Source of the DNA: Phycisphaeraceae bacterium
GTDB taxonomy: Bacteria > Planctomycetota > Phycisphaerae > Phycisphaerales > Phycisphaeraceae
Reading direction: 5' to 3'
Assembly: GCA_028284155.1 (NCBI GenBank)
Contig: JANQSF010000012.1
Span: 124,001-188,000, forward strand
Length of the DNA stretch: 64,000 bases
Shown here: positions 10,112 to 20,900 of the stretch, piece after piece
Position numbering within the stretch: the first letter of the stretch is position 1
How the letters are laid out: each line of letters begins with the position of its first letter
Notes under the pieces: generated by a model
What the model was told of the DNA's origin: nothing
Seen by the model: the letters and a program-made list of their open reading frames with translations, nothing else
Database searches by the model: none
Program-made: the position numbers and the translations under genes

Positions 10112-12246
10112 CGCAAGTAGATGAACTCGTTGGACGCCAGCAGCGCCTGACAATACGCCTGCCAGGCAAGTCGTTCGGGCGATTCGGGCTTGTCCTGGCC
10201 GCTCGTTAGCCGTTTCGTGAACCGCTCGACGAATTGCGTCCCTACTTTGATCTCCAAGGTCGCCGGCGGCCGAGCAAACAAGGTCTCGTACAGCCAGGCC
10301 ACACGTTTGGCATCATTACCCTGCATCTTCAACAGGCGCTGCGCCAACGCGCCGGCCGACGTCCACGCCACGTCACCGTTCATCGCCAGCAACGCCTGCG
10401 GCGCGACCGTCGTCGTCGCGCGGTTGCCGTTCGGCACGGCCGAGTCGGGGAAGTCGTTCAACGCCAAACCGTCGTGAAGATTGTTGCGAATCACGGGCAG
10501 GTAAACGGACCGCCGCAAGCTGTCGTAGTTTGTCTCGTCCTTCGACGTGTGGTCGAAGAGGAACTCGCGGTTCTTGACGTGCAGCACGGCCGGCCCGCCC
10601 ATCGTCAGGTCGAGCCGCCCGCTGACAGCCAGCGCGGCGTCGCGGATGGCCTCGGCTTCGAGCCGCCGCACGGGGGCGCGCCACATCAAGCGATTAGACG
10701 GGTCGGCCGCCGCCGCATCGGCGCGGTGGGCGCTGCTCATTTGATAGGTCCGCGACAACATGATGCGTCGGTGCAGGTCCTTGATCGACCAGCCGTCCTC
10801 GACGAAGCGCGACGCCAGCCAATCCAGTAGCAGCGGGTGACTCGGTTGTTCGCCGAGTCGGCCAAAGTTGTCCGTCGTCCGCACGAGGCCGACGCCGAAG
10901 TGCCACCGCCAGACGCGGTTGACCATCACGCGCGCGGTCAGCGGGTGGTCGCCCGAAACGAGCCAGCGCGCCAGTTCGAGTCGGCCGCTGCTTTGCGGCT
11001 CAATAGTAACCCCGTTCCTTTGCGCCCAGACCTGCGGGACACCACGCGGTACGACGTCGCCGAGTCGCAGGTGGTCGCCGCGCAGGTGGATCGCCAGGTC
11101 GGCGGGCTTGCCCTCCGAAACGCCCATCGCGGTCGACACCGTCGGCGGCGTCTTCTTCAATTTGGCGTGCGCGTCGCGGAGTTCTTTCAACCGCTTCTGC
11201 GTGTCCGCGTCGTACTTCGACTCCGGTTTGTCCGGCAACTTCGCGTCGGGGCCGAGGCCTTGCAGCAGTTTGGCGTTCGCGGTCTCGACAAGTGTCTTGA
11301 TTTGACTGTCCAGATCGGCCAACTGCTTGTGGTGCGCCGCCTGTTTTTGCGACTCCGCCGCCGTCGGGATTGAGTTCTCCCACCACCGCGCGATCTTGCG
11401 GAAGTGCTCCATCGTCCGCGTGCTCTTGAATATGCCGGCCAACGCGTAGTAGTCGCGCATCGTGATCGGGTCGAACATGTGGTCGTGGCAACGGGCGCAG
11501 CCGAGCGTCGTCGCAAGGAACGCTCTGCCGACGGTGTCGACCTGCTCGTCGACGATGTCCATCTCCATCTTGCCTTCGTCGACCTCGGCCAACACCTTGG
11601 GGCCAAGCGAAAGGAAACCGGTCGCGATCAGCCAACGCTCACGCTGCGACGGGTTGGTCTCATCCTCGGGCAGCAGGTCGCCCGCGAGCTGCTCCAGGAC
11701 GAACTGATTGAACGGGATATCGCGGTTGAATGTCGCAATGACATAGTCGCGGTACCGCCAGGCGTTGCCGTGCGCGACGTTCTCGTCGAGGCCGTTCGAG
11801 TCGGCGTACCGCGCCACGTCGAGCCAGTGACGCCCCCAACGCTCGCCGTATCGCGGCGACGCGAGCAAGCGGTCGACAACACGCGCAAACGCGCCGGGTG
11901 ACGTGTCATTCAGAAACGCTTCGACCTCAGCGCGCGTCGGCGGGAGGCCGGTCAGGTCATACGTCGCACGGCGGATGAGTGTCCGCCGGTCGGCCGGGCC
12001 GGATGGTGAGAGTCCGGCGGCGCGCAATCGCGCGATGACGAATCGGTCGAGGTCGGTGACAGTCGGGTCATCCGCGGCGACGTTCGGCGGCGTCGGGTCG
12101 GTGATCGGCTGGTAGGACCAATGCCGCGACGGCGCGCCGGCATCCTGTTCGGGCGCAGCCCACAATCCGTCCGCAACGCAAACGATCGCCAACGCCGCGA
12201 CCAGCACGGTCAGCCGTCCGCGTCGGGTTGACGTGTTCGCATGCAC
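10108..12246 (-). CDS. DUF1549/DUF1553 secreted protein lacking the PSCyt1 haem domain
   Basis: The 712-residue product has a signal peptide (ending GLWAAPEQ), then PSCyt2/DUF1549 (about residues 60-270: LDRFVIARLRAAGLSP, GERWGRHWLDVARYADSNGL, and the CARCHDHMFDPI haem-type motif) and PSD1/DUF1553 (about 420-700: LARWLVSGDHPLTARVMVNRVW). Compared with the 1010-residue paralog it lacks the N-terminal CxACH domain and the jelly-roll insert. The start is GTG; no in-frame ATG precedes the signal peptide. It overlaps the DUF1501 gene by four bases, and lies in line with the PQQ-like and sialidase-like genes upstream. Confidence 0.88.
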   Translation of the reverse strand: MHANTSTRRGRLTVLVAALAIVCVADGLWAAPEQDAGAPSRHWSYQPITDPTPPNVAADDPTVTDLDRFVIARLRAAGLSPSGPADRRTLIRRATYDLTGLPPTRAEVEAFLNDTSPGAFARVVDRLLASPRYGERWGRHWLDVARYADSNGLDENVAHGNAWRYRDYVIATFNRDIPFNQFVLEQLAGDLLPEDETNPSQRERWLIATGFLSLGPKVLAEVDEGKMEMDIVDEQVDTVGRAFLATTLGCARCHDHMFDPITMRDYYALAGIFKSTRTMEHFRKIARWWENSIPTAAESQKQAAHHKQLADLDSQIKTLVETANAKLLQGLGPDAKLPDKPESKYDADTQKRLKELRDAHAKLKKTPPTVSTAMGVSEGKPADLAIHLRGDHLRLGDVVPRGVPQVWAQRNGVTIEPQSSGRLELARWLVSGDHPLTARVMVNRVWRWHFGVGLVRTTDNFGRLGEQPSHPLLLDWLASRFVEDGWSIKDLHRRIMLSRTYQMSSAHRADAAAADPSNRLMWRAPVRRLEAEAIRDAALAVSGRLDLTMGGPAVLHVKNREFLFDHTSKDETNYDSLRRSVYLPVIRNNLHDGLALNDFPDSAVPNGNRATTTVAPQALLAMNGDVAWTSAGALAQRLLKMQGNDAKRVAWLYETLFARPPATLEIKVGTQFVERFTKRLTSGQDKPESPERLAWQAYCQALLASNEFIYLR

Positions 12247-12362
12247 GATCGTCTCGCAACGGCCCTTGAGGACAGGTCAGACTCCAGTAACTTTATACAG
12301 GATCGTCTCAACGCCACACCCGCGTCGACTCGGCGCCGGGCTTACGCGATGCGTATCAGCCG

Positions 12363-13727
12363 TCATGGCGTCGGGGATGTGTCATTCGACAGGCAATAGA
12401 GAAACCGGTGCCCGCGCAAGAAAAGCTCGTTGCCGACAATCGCGGCCGAAGCGCTGAAGCGGTCGTCGAGCCGATTCAGGGTCAACGACTTCGGCTCCGC
12501 CCCGCCACCGAGTACGATCGTTGCCCCTTCGATACTCGTGACGTAGACGCGGCCCGCGGCGGATACGGGCGAGGCATAGATGTTTCGCAACCCCGGCAAG
12601 CGCATCGGCCCCGGGTCGTCCTCGCCGGTCGCGGCTTCGACGCGTGACATGATCGCCTGGTAATGCGCGAGAAAGTAGATCGCCCCATCGACCAGCAACG
12701 GTGACGGCACGTAAGGCGTGCCGCGACGACGACGCCAGAGCACGCGGTCGGTGTCAGTAATGTCGCCTTTCGCGCCGGCGAACCGGATGGCCATCATCGC
12801 CCTTGTCTCGTAGCTGCTGCCCACGTACACCACGCCGTCCGCCGCAACAGGCGACGCGACGACGTTGTGCGACAGACCGCCGCACTCCCAGACGACCGTG
12901 CCGGTTGCCAGGTCGTAGCCGCGCACGCGTTTGGTGCCGCTGATAATGACCTGCGCCCGGCCCGCGTCTTCGACCACGATCGGCGTCGCCCAGGACGTGA
13001 CCTCGTCGCGCTCGACCTGCCAACGCCTCTTGCCCGTGCGCGCGTCGAACGCGGCGACGGATGAATCGCCCTCGTGGTCCCAGTTCACGACCAGCGTGTC
13101 ACCGTGCAACACCGGCGACGCGCCCTCGCCGTGGCCATGCTTCGTGTGCATCTTGCCGAGCTGCGCTTGCCAAACGACTTTTCCATCGGTGTCAAGACAG
13201 TACAGGCCGTACGAACCGAAGAAGGCGTAGACGTGCTTGCCGTCCGTCACCGGCGAGGCCGACGCGAGGCTGCCCGTTTCGTGGCCGCCCTCGTGCGGAA
13301 TCGCTTCGTGCACTTTCGTTTGCCAGAGCTTCTTTCCCGTCTTGCGATCGACGCACATCACGACGAACTGTTGGCGGTGCGTGATCGGCAGATTGTTGTG
13401 AGCGCCGGGTCGGCCGGAGTATCGCGGCGATTGTCCATCTCCCACCGGCACGGCCGACGTCACGTAGACACGGTCGCCCCAGACCACCGGCGACGAGTGC
13501 CCCAACCCGGGCAACGCGATCTTCCACTTGACGTTCTTCTTCTCGTCCCACTCGGTCGGCGGGTCACCGTGCGGCGCGACGCCGGTGGCGAGCGGGCCGC
13601 GCCATTGCGGCCATTGGTGGACACGAGCGTCCGGCTCCGCCTTCGCGTTCGATATGACCACCCACACAAGACCGCACATAGTCCAAATCGTGCAAGTATT
13701 CAATCGACGTCGCATGTCATCACCCAT
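12363..13727 (-). CDS. Secreted PQQ-binding-like beta-propeller protein
   Basis: About 454 residues: a signal peptide (WTMCGLVWVVISNAKA) followed by a PQQ-like/BamB-type WD propeller. The opening WPQWRGPLATGVAPHGDPPTEW and KWKIALPGLGHSSPVVWGDRVYV are typical of the large planctomycete PQQ-repeat family; later blades show VYAFFGSYGLYCLDTDGKVVW and ARTGKRRWQVER. No PQQ enzyme active site is evident, so a structural or glycan-related role is as likely as a dehydrogenase. A TTG-initiated form six bases longer is possible. It sits 116 bases upstream of the DUF1549 gene. Confidence 0.82.
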   Translation of the reverse strand: MGDDMRRRLNTCTIWTMCGLVWVVISNAKAEPDARVHQWPQWRGPLATGVAPHGDPPTEWDEKKNVKWKIALPGLGHSSPVVWGDRVYVTSAVPVGDGQSPRYSGRPGAHNNLPITHRQQFVVMCVDRKTGKKLWQTKVHEAIPHEGGHETGSLASASPVTDGKHVYAFFGSYGLYCLDTDGKVVWQAQLGKMHTKHGHGEGASPVLHGDTLVVNWDHEGDSSVAAFDARTGKRRWQVERDEVTSWATPIVVEDAGRAQVIISGTKRVRGYDLATGTVVWECGGLSHNVVASPVAADGVVYVGSSYETRAMMAIRFAGAKGDITDTDRVLWRRRRGTPYVPSPLLVDGAIYFLAHYQAIMSRVEAATGEDDPGPMRLPGLRNIYASPVSAAGRVYVTSIEGATIVLGGGAEPKSLTLNRLDDRFSASAAIVGNELFLRGHRFLYCLSNDTSPTP

Positions 13728-13766
13728 CCGCAATGGTATGGATCGGCGCAGACCGGTTGCCGATTG

Positions 13767-14870
13767 TTACCGAGCCGTTGCGCCAAGAACACCCAGTTTG
13801 ATCCGCGCGATATAGATCGACGACCTGCCCTCGTGGCTCGCGTAATACGACACCCACGCGGCGCCGTCGTGGATCAACATGCCGGGATAGCTCGTGTCGC
13901 CGCCGCTGGGCAGTTCGGCGACGCGGCGCGGCGGGCCAGTGTCGGTCATGGTCAAGAGCACGGTCGCCGTCCCCGTACGCCCCTTCGGCCGCTGGTTCGG
14001 GTACTCGCGCGTCCCGATCAGCCAGCGTCCGTCGGGCAGACGGACCATGTTCGGCCCGCCCAGGCGTCGGTCGAGCTTCCGCCACGACCAATCGGTGTAG
14101 GGCGGCTTGGCACTGCCCCACATACCGGTCGTGTTGCCGCCTTCACGACGCATCAGCAACCGCATCTCGCCGTTTGGCGTGAAGCGCACGGTCGTTTCGT
14201 TCGGCCGGCCCTCGACCTTCAAGGTCGAGACAAGCTCATAGTTCACGCCGTCGGTCGTCTTGAGCAGGTGCGTGCCCCACTCGTTCTTCGTGCCCGGCTG
14301 ATACACCACGCCGTAGCCGACGCCTTTGTGCCAGGTCACCCGCCACAGCCAATCGGTCGGCCCGGCGACGCGCGGGTCAATCGTCATCGGGCGCGGGCCG
14401 TCGACCTTCGTCGATCCGGCGCTCATAAACGCGACCTTCGGAATCCGCTTGAGCAATTTGCGGCCGTCGTAATACGACCCGCCCATGACGATCATGAGTC
14501 GGCCGTCGGGCGTGACGCTCAGCTTCGGGTCGCGCAGGTCGACCTTGTCAAGCTTTAACAAGGCGACCGACTTCCAAGTGTTTCCGTCGTCCGACGCGAG
14601 GACACGAACCGTCCCATCGACGCCCGACGTGCCCGGCACGTGACCCGACCCTTCGCGGAACGCGCAATAGAACTTGTCCTGCCAGCGGATCAGGTCGGTG
14701 AACGCGCTGTGCGCGGCCTTGTCCCAGATCTTCGTGGCCGGCAGGATCGGCGGCGGCTCACCCGCCGCACCGTGCGCGCCGGCCGTCAGTAGCAAGCTGG
14801 CGGCAACCCACACGGCAGGCTGAATGAGGGATCGGTACGACAGTAAATGACGCGGGTTAAAGTCGATCAT
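13767..14870 (-). CDS. Sialidase-superfamily (BNR/Asp-box) exported protein
   Basis: 367 residues with a signal peptide (residues about 17-35, ending AHGAAG). The body is a sialidase/neuraminidase-like six-blade propeller: an Asp-box ASDDGNTW, DGTVRVLAS, DPKLSVTPDGRLMIVMGG, FTPNGEMRLLMRREGGN, GGPNMVRLPDGRWLIGTREY. The catalytic triad of true sialidases cannot be confirmed by eye, so hydrolysis of sialic acid is not claimed. It leads a co-directional set with the PQQ-like, DUF1549 and DUF1501 genes, consistent with a secreted glycan-handling operon. Its start is 81 bases from the divergent giant surface protein gene. Confidence 0.78.
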   Translation of the reverse strand: MIDFNPRHLLSYRSLIQPAVWVAASLLLTAGAHGAAGEPPPILPATKIWDKAAHSAFTDLIRWQDKFYCAFREGSGHVPGTSGVDGTVRVLASDDGNTWKSVALLKLDKVDLRDPKLSVTPDGRLMIVMGGSYYDGRKLLKRIPKVAFMSAGSTKVDGPRPMTIDPRVAGPTDWLWRVTWHKGVGYGVVYQPGTKNEWGTHLLKTTDGVNYELVSTLKVEGRPNETTVRFTPNGEMRLLMRREGGNTTGMWGSAKPPYTDWSWRKLDRRLGGPNMVRLPDGRWLIGTREYPNQRPKGRTGTATVLLTMTDTGPPRRVAELPSGGDTSYPGMLIHDGAAWVSYYASHEGRSSIYIARIKLGVLGATAR

Positions 14871-14951
14871 TGTGATAGACTACCACATCGGGTCGGTTCC
14901 ACTCGCCGTCGGGGCGGGGCGCCCGCACGGGCCGCAAATGCGGAGAGCAAC

Positions 14952-17900
14952 ATGTTCGGGATGTTCAGAGGAAGAGGACGCCAACGAGTCGGGCGATCGC
15001 GCGCACCTCAACAATGGGTCGAACCGCTCGAGCCGCGGGTGTTGCTTGCGACGGTGACCAGTGTCGAGGTCGCGCTGCTGTCCGGCACGGGGTCGGCCCA
15101 TGCCAGCAAGGGAGGCATCAACCCGGGCCTCATCCGCGCCCGATCGGTCAGCGACGGCGGCCGATTCATCGCGTTCGAGTCGCTGGCCGACGACCTGCTG
15201 CCCGACGACAGCGACACGAACGGCGTGACCGACATCTACCTGGTTGACCGTGAAGACGTTTCGATCACGCGCTTGAGCCTGACCAATGACGGGCAGGAAA
15301 TCCCAGAGGCCAGCCGATCGCCGCAGATGAGTGCCGACGGGCGTTTCATTGTGTTCGGTTCACTGGGTTCCTTGACGCCCGACACGCCGGACAACCCGAA
15401 CGAATGGAACACGTTCCTGTACGACGTTGAGGCGGAGACATTGTCGCTGGTCCCCAACAGCGGCAACTCGTCCGGGATCACCGACCCCGATATCAGCGCC
15501 GACGGTAGTACGATCGCCTTCAGTGCCGGAGGCCGGTTCCGCACGTTCGTTCGTCTTTACGACCGTGTGTCGGGCCAGGTTACGGCCATTACTGACGAAA
15601 CGGCCATCGCAGCTAGTAAGTTTCCCTCACTGAGTGCGACCGGCCGATACGTCGCGTACGAGTCCGACATCAATGAAACGAGTGACCGGGTCTATCGGTA
15701 CGACCGGGTGACCGGTCAGACCATTCTGATCAGCAAGGACTCGACCGGCGACGATGCGCGTGCGGACAAAGCGGGCATCAGTGGCGACGGCAACCTCGTG
15801 TCGTTCCAGTCGTTTGACACGGACCTGATCGGTCCTGGTGTACCCGGATTCACCCAAGTGTTTGTATATGACGTGGATGCAGGAACGACGACGATGGTGA
15901 GCAAAAACGCCGGCGGCACACGCGGCGATGGCACCAGTGTCGGCCTCGCCGTATTCAACGGCGACGGCTCACGGCTCGTCTTCGAGTCGTTCGCGTCGAA
16001 TCTGCTGCCCGAAGACACGAATCGAGATGGCGATGTCTACCTCTGGGAACGCGACACCGACACACTGCAACTGCTCAGCGCCGACGTGAATGGCACGAAG
16101 GGCAACGGCGAAAGCCTCGACCCGTTCATTACGAACGACGGCAGCATCGTCATGTTCTTTTCGCAGGCGAGCAACCTGGCGCCCGGTGAACACACGGCGC
16201 CCGACGACCAGGTCCTGGTCAACCTCGAACAGGAAGTGGTCGTCAACTCCACGGACGACGACGAGGACACCGACCCCGGCGACGGCGTGATCAGCACGGG
16301 GCAGATGATCACGATCAACGGCACGTCCGTCCCGAAGATCACACTGCGCGCCGCGTTGATGGAGTACAGCGAGCAAGACGAGACACAGACGGTCAAGTTC
16401 CGCATCCCGGCCAACAACCAGGACGGCGTCAACTTCGCCAACGGGGTCTGGACGATTCAGCCGGACACGCCGTTGGAGATCACGGGCAGCCTCATCATTG
16501 ACGGCTATTCGCAGACCGGCGCGAGCCCCGCCACCGACACCGAACCCGCGGAGTTGAAGATCGTCGTCAACGGGTCGTCGGCCGGCACGGACGCCAACGG
16601 CTTTGAGATCGAAACCGACCCGGGCGACGAAGTTGAAGTGCGCGGGTTGGTGGTCAACGGGTTCGACGGCAGCGGCATCCTCGTGCGCGAGTCGAGCGAT
16701 GTGACGATCGCCGGCAACCACATCGGCACGAACGCGGCGGGCGACGACGATGTCGCCAACGGCTTTGGCATCCGCCTGATCGAAACAGCCGACAGCACGG
16801 TCGGCGGCCTGACGCCGGCCGACCGCAACGTTGTCTCGGGCAACGACAGCGACGGCCTGCGCATTGAACTCGGCACGTCAACGAACAACACCGTCATCGG
16901 CAACTACTTCGGCACGGACGCCGACGGGACGGCCGATCTGGGCAATGGCGGCGACGGCGTGGCGATTGACAACGCCACGGGAAACACCGTCGGCGGCGAC
17001 ACCGACGCAGCGCGCAACATCCTCTCAGGCAACACAGGCGCAGGCGTCTCGATCACGGGCGGCGTCGCGACCGAGAACAGTGTCCTTGGCAACTACATCG
17101 GTACCGGCTTCCTCGGCGTCGTCGGCATCCCGAACGAGCTGGCCGGCGTGTTCGTCAGCGACCTAGCCAGCCGGAACACGGTCGGCGGCGTCGCGACGGG
17201 CGAGGGCAACCTCATCATGTCCAACGACGCCTCGCCGGGCGAAGAAAACACGCCGGGAGTCTGGATCAACGGCGGCACGGAAAACGCCGTCCTGTCCAAC
17301 ACGATCTATGACAACGAAGGTCTCGCGATCGACCTCGGCGAACAGGGCATCCTGCGCAACCAGGAGACGGGCGGCGCAAACAACGCGCAAAACTTCCCCG
17401 TCCTGATCATCGACCCGGCCGGCACGATCAACGTCAGTCTCGACGCCGCACCGACGACGCAGTATCGCATCGAGGTGTATTCGAGCGACAAGTCCGGCTT
17501 GGCGGGCTACGGCGACGGCCAGACACTGCTGAGCAGTTTCAACGTGACGACCGACGGCATGGGCATGGTTCGAAGCGACGCGCCCGGCATCACCGCGCCG
17601 GCTGACAAGTTCATCGCCGCCACCGCGACGCGCATCGACACCACCGGCGGCACGCCTCGCTTCACCGACACCAGCGAGTTTTCCGACGCGGTCAAGCGTG
17701 GCTCGCTGCCATCGGTCACCGTTGTGACGCACGGGTTTGTCCCGCAGATCGGAGCGGACGGTGACACGCTCAAGCCGCTGGCCGACGCGATCGTCGAGCG
17801 GACGGACGGTAATCTTGTCGACTACCAGCTTGAACAAGGCGGGCAGGGCCAGTTCATCACGTCGGTCAGCGGCTCAAAGCACAACGTCGTGCTGTTCGAC

Positions 17901-20900
17901 TGGGCCAGCGAGTCGAACGAGGACTCGTCCGGGTGGTCCGAAGCCGGCGCCGACGCGCTGTTCGCGCTGCTCGTGCAACAGGGCCTGCTCGACCCGTCGG
18001 CCGGCGCGGGCAACGGCAACCTGCACTTCCTGGCCCACAGTTTCGGCGCGGCGTTGACCAGCGACGTGGTCGAACGACTGGCGGTGTACGGCGTGCCCGT
18101 CGATCACCTGACCTACCTCGACCCGCACGACTTCGACGAGACGTTTGGCATCCCGTTCGACCAGACGCAGAACGAGTTCGAGATCGGCCGACCGCAACTA
18201 TCGCCGCTCGGCAGCGAGCACTACGGCCTGAATTACGGCGCGACGGTCTGGACGAATGTCGATTACGCCGACACCTATTTCCAGAACCGGTCGATCGGCA
18301 ACGGACCCGACGGCATCTTCCCGGAATCGAGGCCGATCCTCGGGTCGTTCAACTTCTACCTCGACACCGAATTGCCGCTCGACGACGGCTTCTTCGAGCC
18401 GTATTCGAGCTTGTTCGACAGCGACCACAGTTGGGTGTGGAACGTCTTTTATCAGGGGACGGTCGAGGGCAACGGCGGCCGAACCGACGGCGCGTCGCCC
18501 GAGATCCGCGTGCCCGACTACGGCGCGCTGGGCTACGCGTTCAGCCGGGCGCTCGGCAGCGTGAACGAACGCCTTGACCCGTTCTTCCCCACGACGCCGA
18601 CGCCGGAAACGGGGGCGGGCGGGTCGGGGCCGAACAAGTGGACGCACCCGTCGCTCGACTTCAGCGACCCGGCTGTACGCTTCGACCCGCTGTGGGACCC
18701 GCTCGAGATCGTCAACGGCGACTTCGAGCACCCGGGCACGGTGGTGACGGGCAATCTGGTCGACATTGTCCCGGGTTGGTCGCACCACGGCGGCGGGGGC
18801 GAAGGCAATATCGGTCCCGACCGCGGTGAGGACAGCACCGAGAATCATTACCTCGAACTCGACTTTGGCGATTCCAGCCGAACGCACAACTACCTGTATG
18901 TCCCGCACCAGTTCGACAACCTGTTTCTCGAATGGGACATGCTGCGCGACGACGCCAGCAGCGACGATCAACTTGTGGTGACGATGGACGACGGATCAGG
19001 CTCGTCCTTCGAGATCGCGCGGCTGAACCTGGATGTCGAGGACACGGCGTTCGCACCGCTGAGTTTTCCCGTGCCGGCCGACCGGCTGGGCACGGTGCAA
19101 CGGATCACGTTCGAGGTCGTCGACGGCGGCAGTTTCGGCACGGTCGACTCCCAGACACTTATCGACAACGTGCGCTGGTCGGAGACGCGCACGGGCGTCA
19201 GTGGGACCAAGTTTGAAGACGACAACGGCAACGGGCAGCGCGACGCGGGCGAGGACGGCCTCGAGGGCTTCACGATCTACGCCGACCTGAACAACAACAT
19301 GGCGTTCGACGTTGACGAGCCGAACACGACGACGCGGTCCGACGGGACGTACACGCTCAAGGTCCCCGCCGGCAGCTACACCATCCGCGAAGTCGTGCCG
19401 GAAGGCTGGGTGCAGACAACGGCGCATCCGGGTGTCGTCGACGTGCCAAACGACGTAATTGTCGAAGACATCGACTTCGGCAACTTCAAGCTGATGAACT
19501 TCAGCGGCGTCAAGTACAACGACGTGAACGGCAACGGCATGCGCGATGCGGAAGACGACGTGATTGAGGGCTGGACGATTCAGGTCTTCAACGACACCGG
19601 TGTCATGGTGGGCGAAGACACGACCGACTTCACCGGCCGATGGGAGATCGAAGGGCTTGGGCCGGACGATACGAACGACAAGTTCTTTGTCCTCGAAGTG
19701 CCGGACGACGACTGGGTGATTACCGAACAGCAGCCGGCTGAGGGGTTTGATCTGGAGAGCGGGTTCGACCGGACCGACCTGAACTTCGGCAACTTCCGCA
19801 AGGGCGAGATCCACGGGTACAAGTTTGAAGACCTGAACAAGGACGGGCAGGACAACGACCAGGCCCGGCTGGAGAACATCATCTTCCTGCTTGATGTTGA
19901 CGCGGACAAGAACGGCACGTTCGAGACGACCCTTGAGCCCGTGCTATCGACTGGGCCGGGCGCGCGCTGGTCGTTTACAGGGCTTGGGCCGGGCCGATAC
20001 CGCGTGCGCGAAGACCTGCCGGCGAACATGACGCAGACGACGGGCGACATCCCGATCATCGAGTTGGAATCGGGCGACGTGTGGATGGAGGCGCCGGGCG
20101 CGGTGTCGCTGTCCGACCCGCAGCAGACGGAGCAGGTCGAGGCGACGCTGGCCGTGGGCAACTACACCTTCGGTGAGATACACGGGTTCAAGTACGAGGA
20201 CAAGGACGGGAACAAGAGCCGCAACGCCGCCGAGTCAGTGGTTCCAGGGATCGAGATCATCCTGCGTTACGACGCGGACGAGGACGGCGTGTTCGAGCAG
20301 GAGTTCAACACGACGACCGACGCGCTGGGCGAGTACCACTTCACCGGTCTTAACCCGGGCTTCTATCAGGTGGCCGAGGCGGGGCCGCCCGACTTCTATC
20401 AAACGACGGATCTCCCGCCGGTGCTGGTCGTGCGCAGCGGCGACTTCTACGAGGCGTTTACGAACCAGGCACCGGGCACGCCGGGATCACTTCAGAGGTT
20501 CCATACCGAGCCGCTTCTGGTGATCGGCAACTTCTACTACGGGCAGATCCACGGTTACAAATTCGACGACACGAACGGCAACGGCGTCGAAGACGCGGGC
20601 GAGCCGCGCTTCGCGGGGGTCACGATCCGCCTGCAGATCGACGAAGACGAAGACGGCGTGTTCGAACGCAGCGTGACGACAGTCAGCGCGGACGTGACGG
20701 GCGAGTACTGGTTTACCGGGTTGGAACGCGGCCGGTACTTTGTCGCGGAAGACCTGCCGGACGGCACGGTGTTCACGACGCCGACCGCCCCGATCATCAC
20801 ATTGCAAAGCGGCGACGTCTGGCAGGCGTTCGCGGGGCAGGTCGATACGGCCGGCCTGCCGCGTCCGATGCCACAGGTCGAACCGAATCTGGCGCTGGGC

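Noticed and set aside
10112..10153. Upstream extension of the second DUF1501 gene
   Set aside because: It would overlap the DUF1549 gene coding end; the ATGA overlap at 10108-10111 is the natural start.
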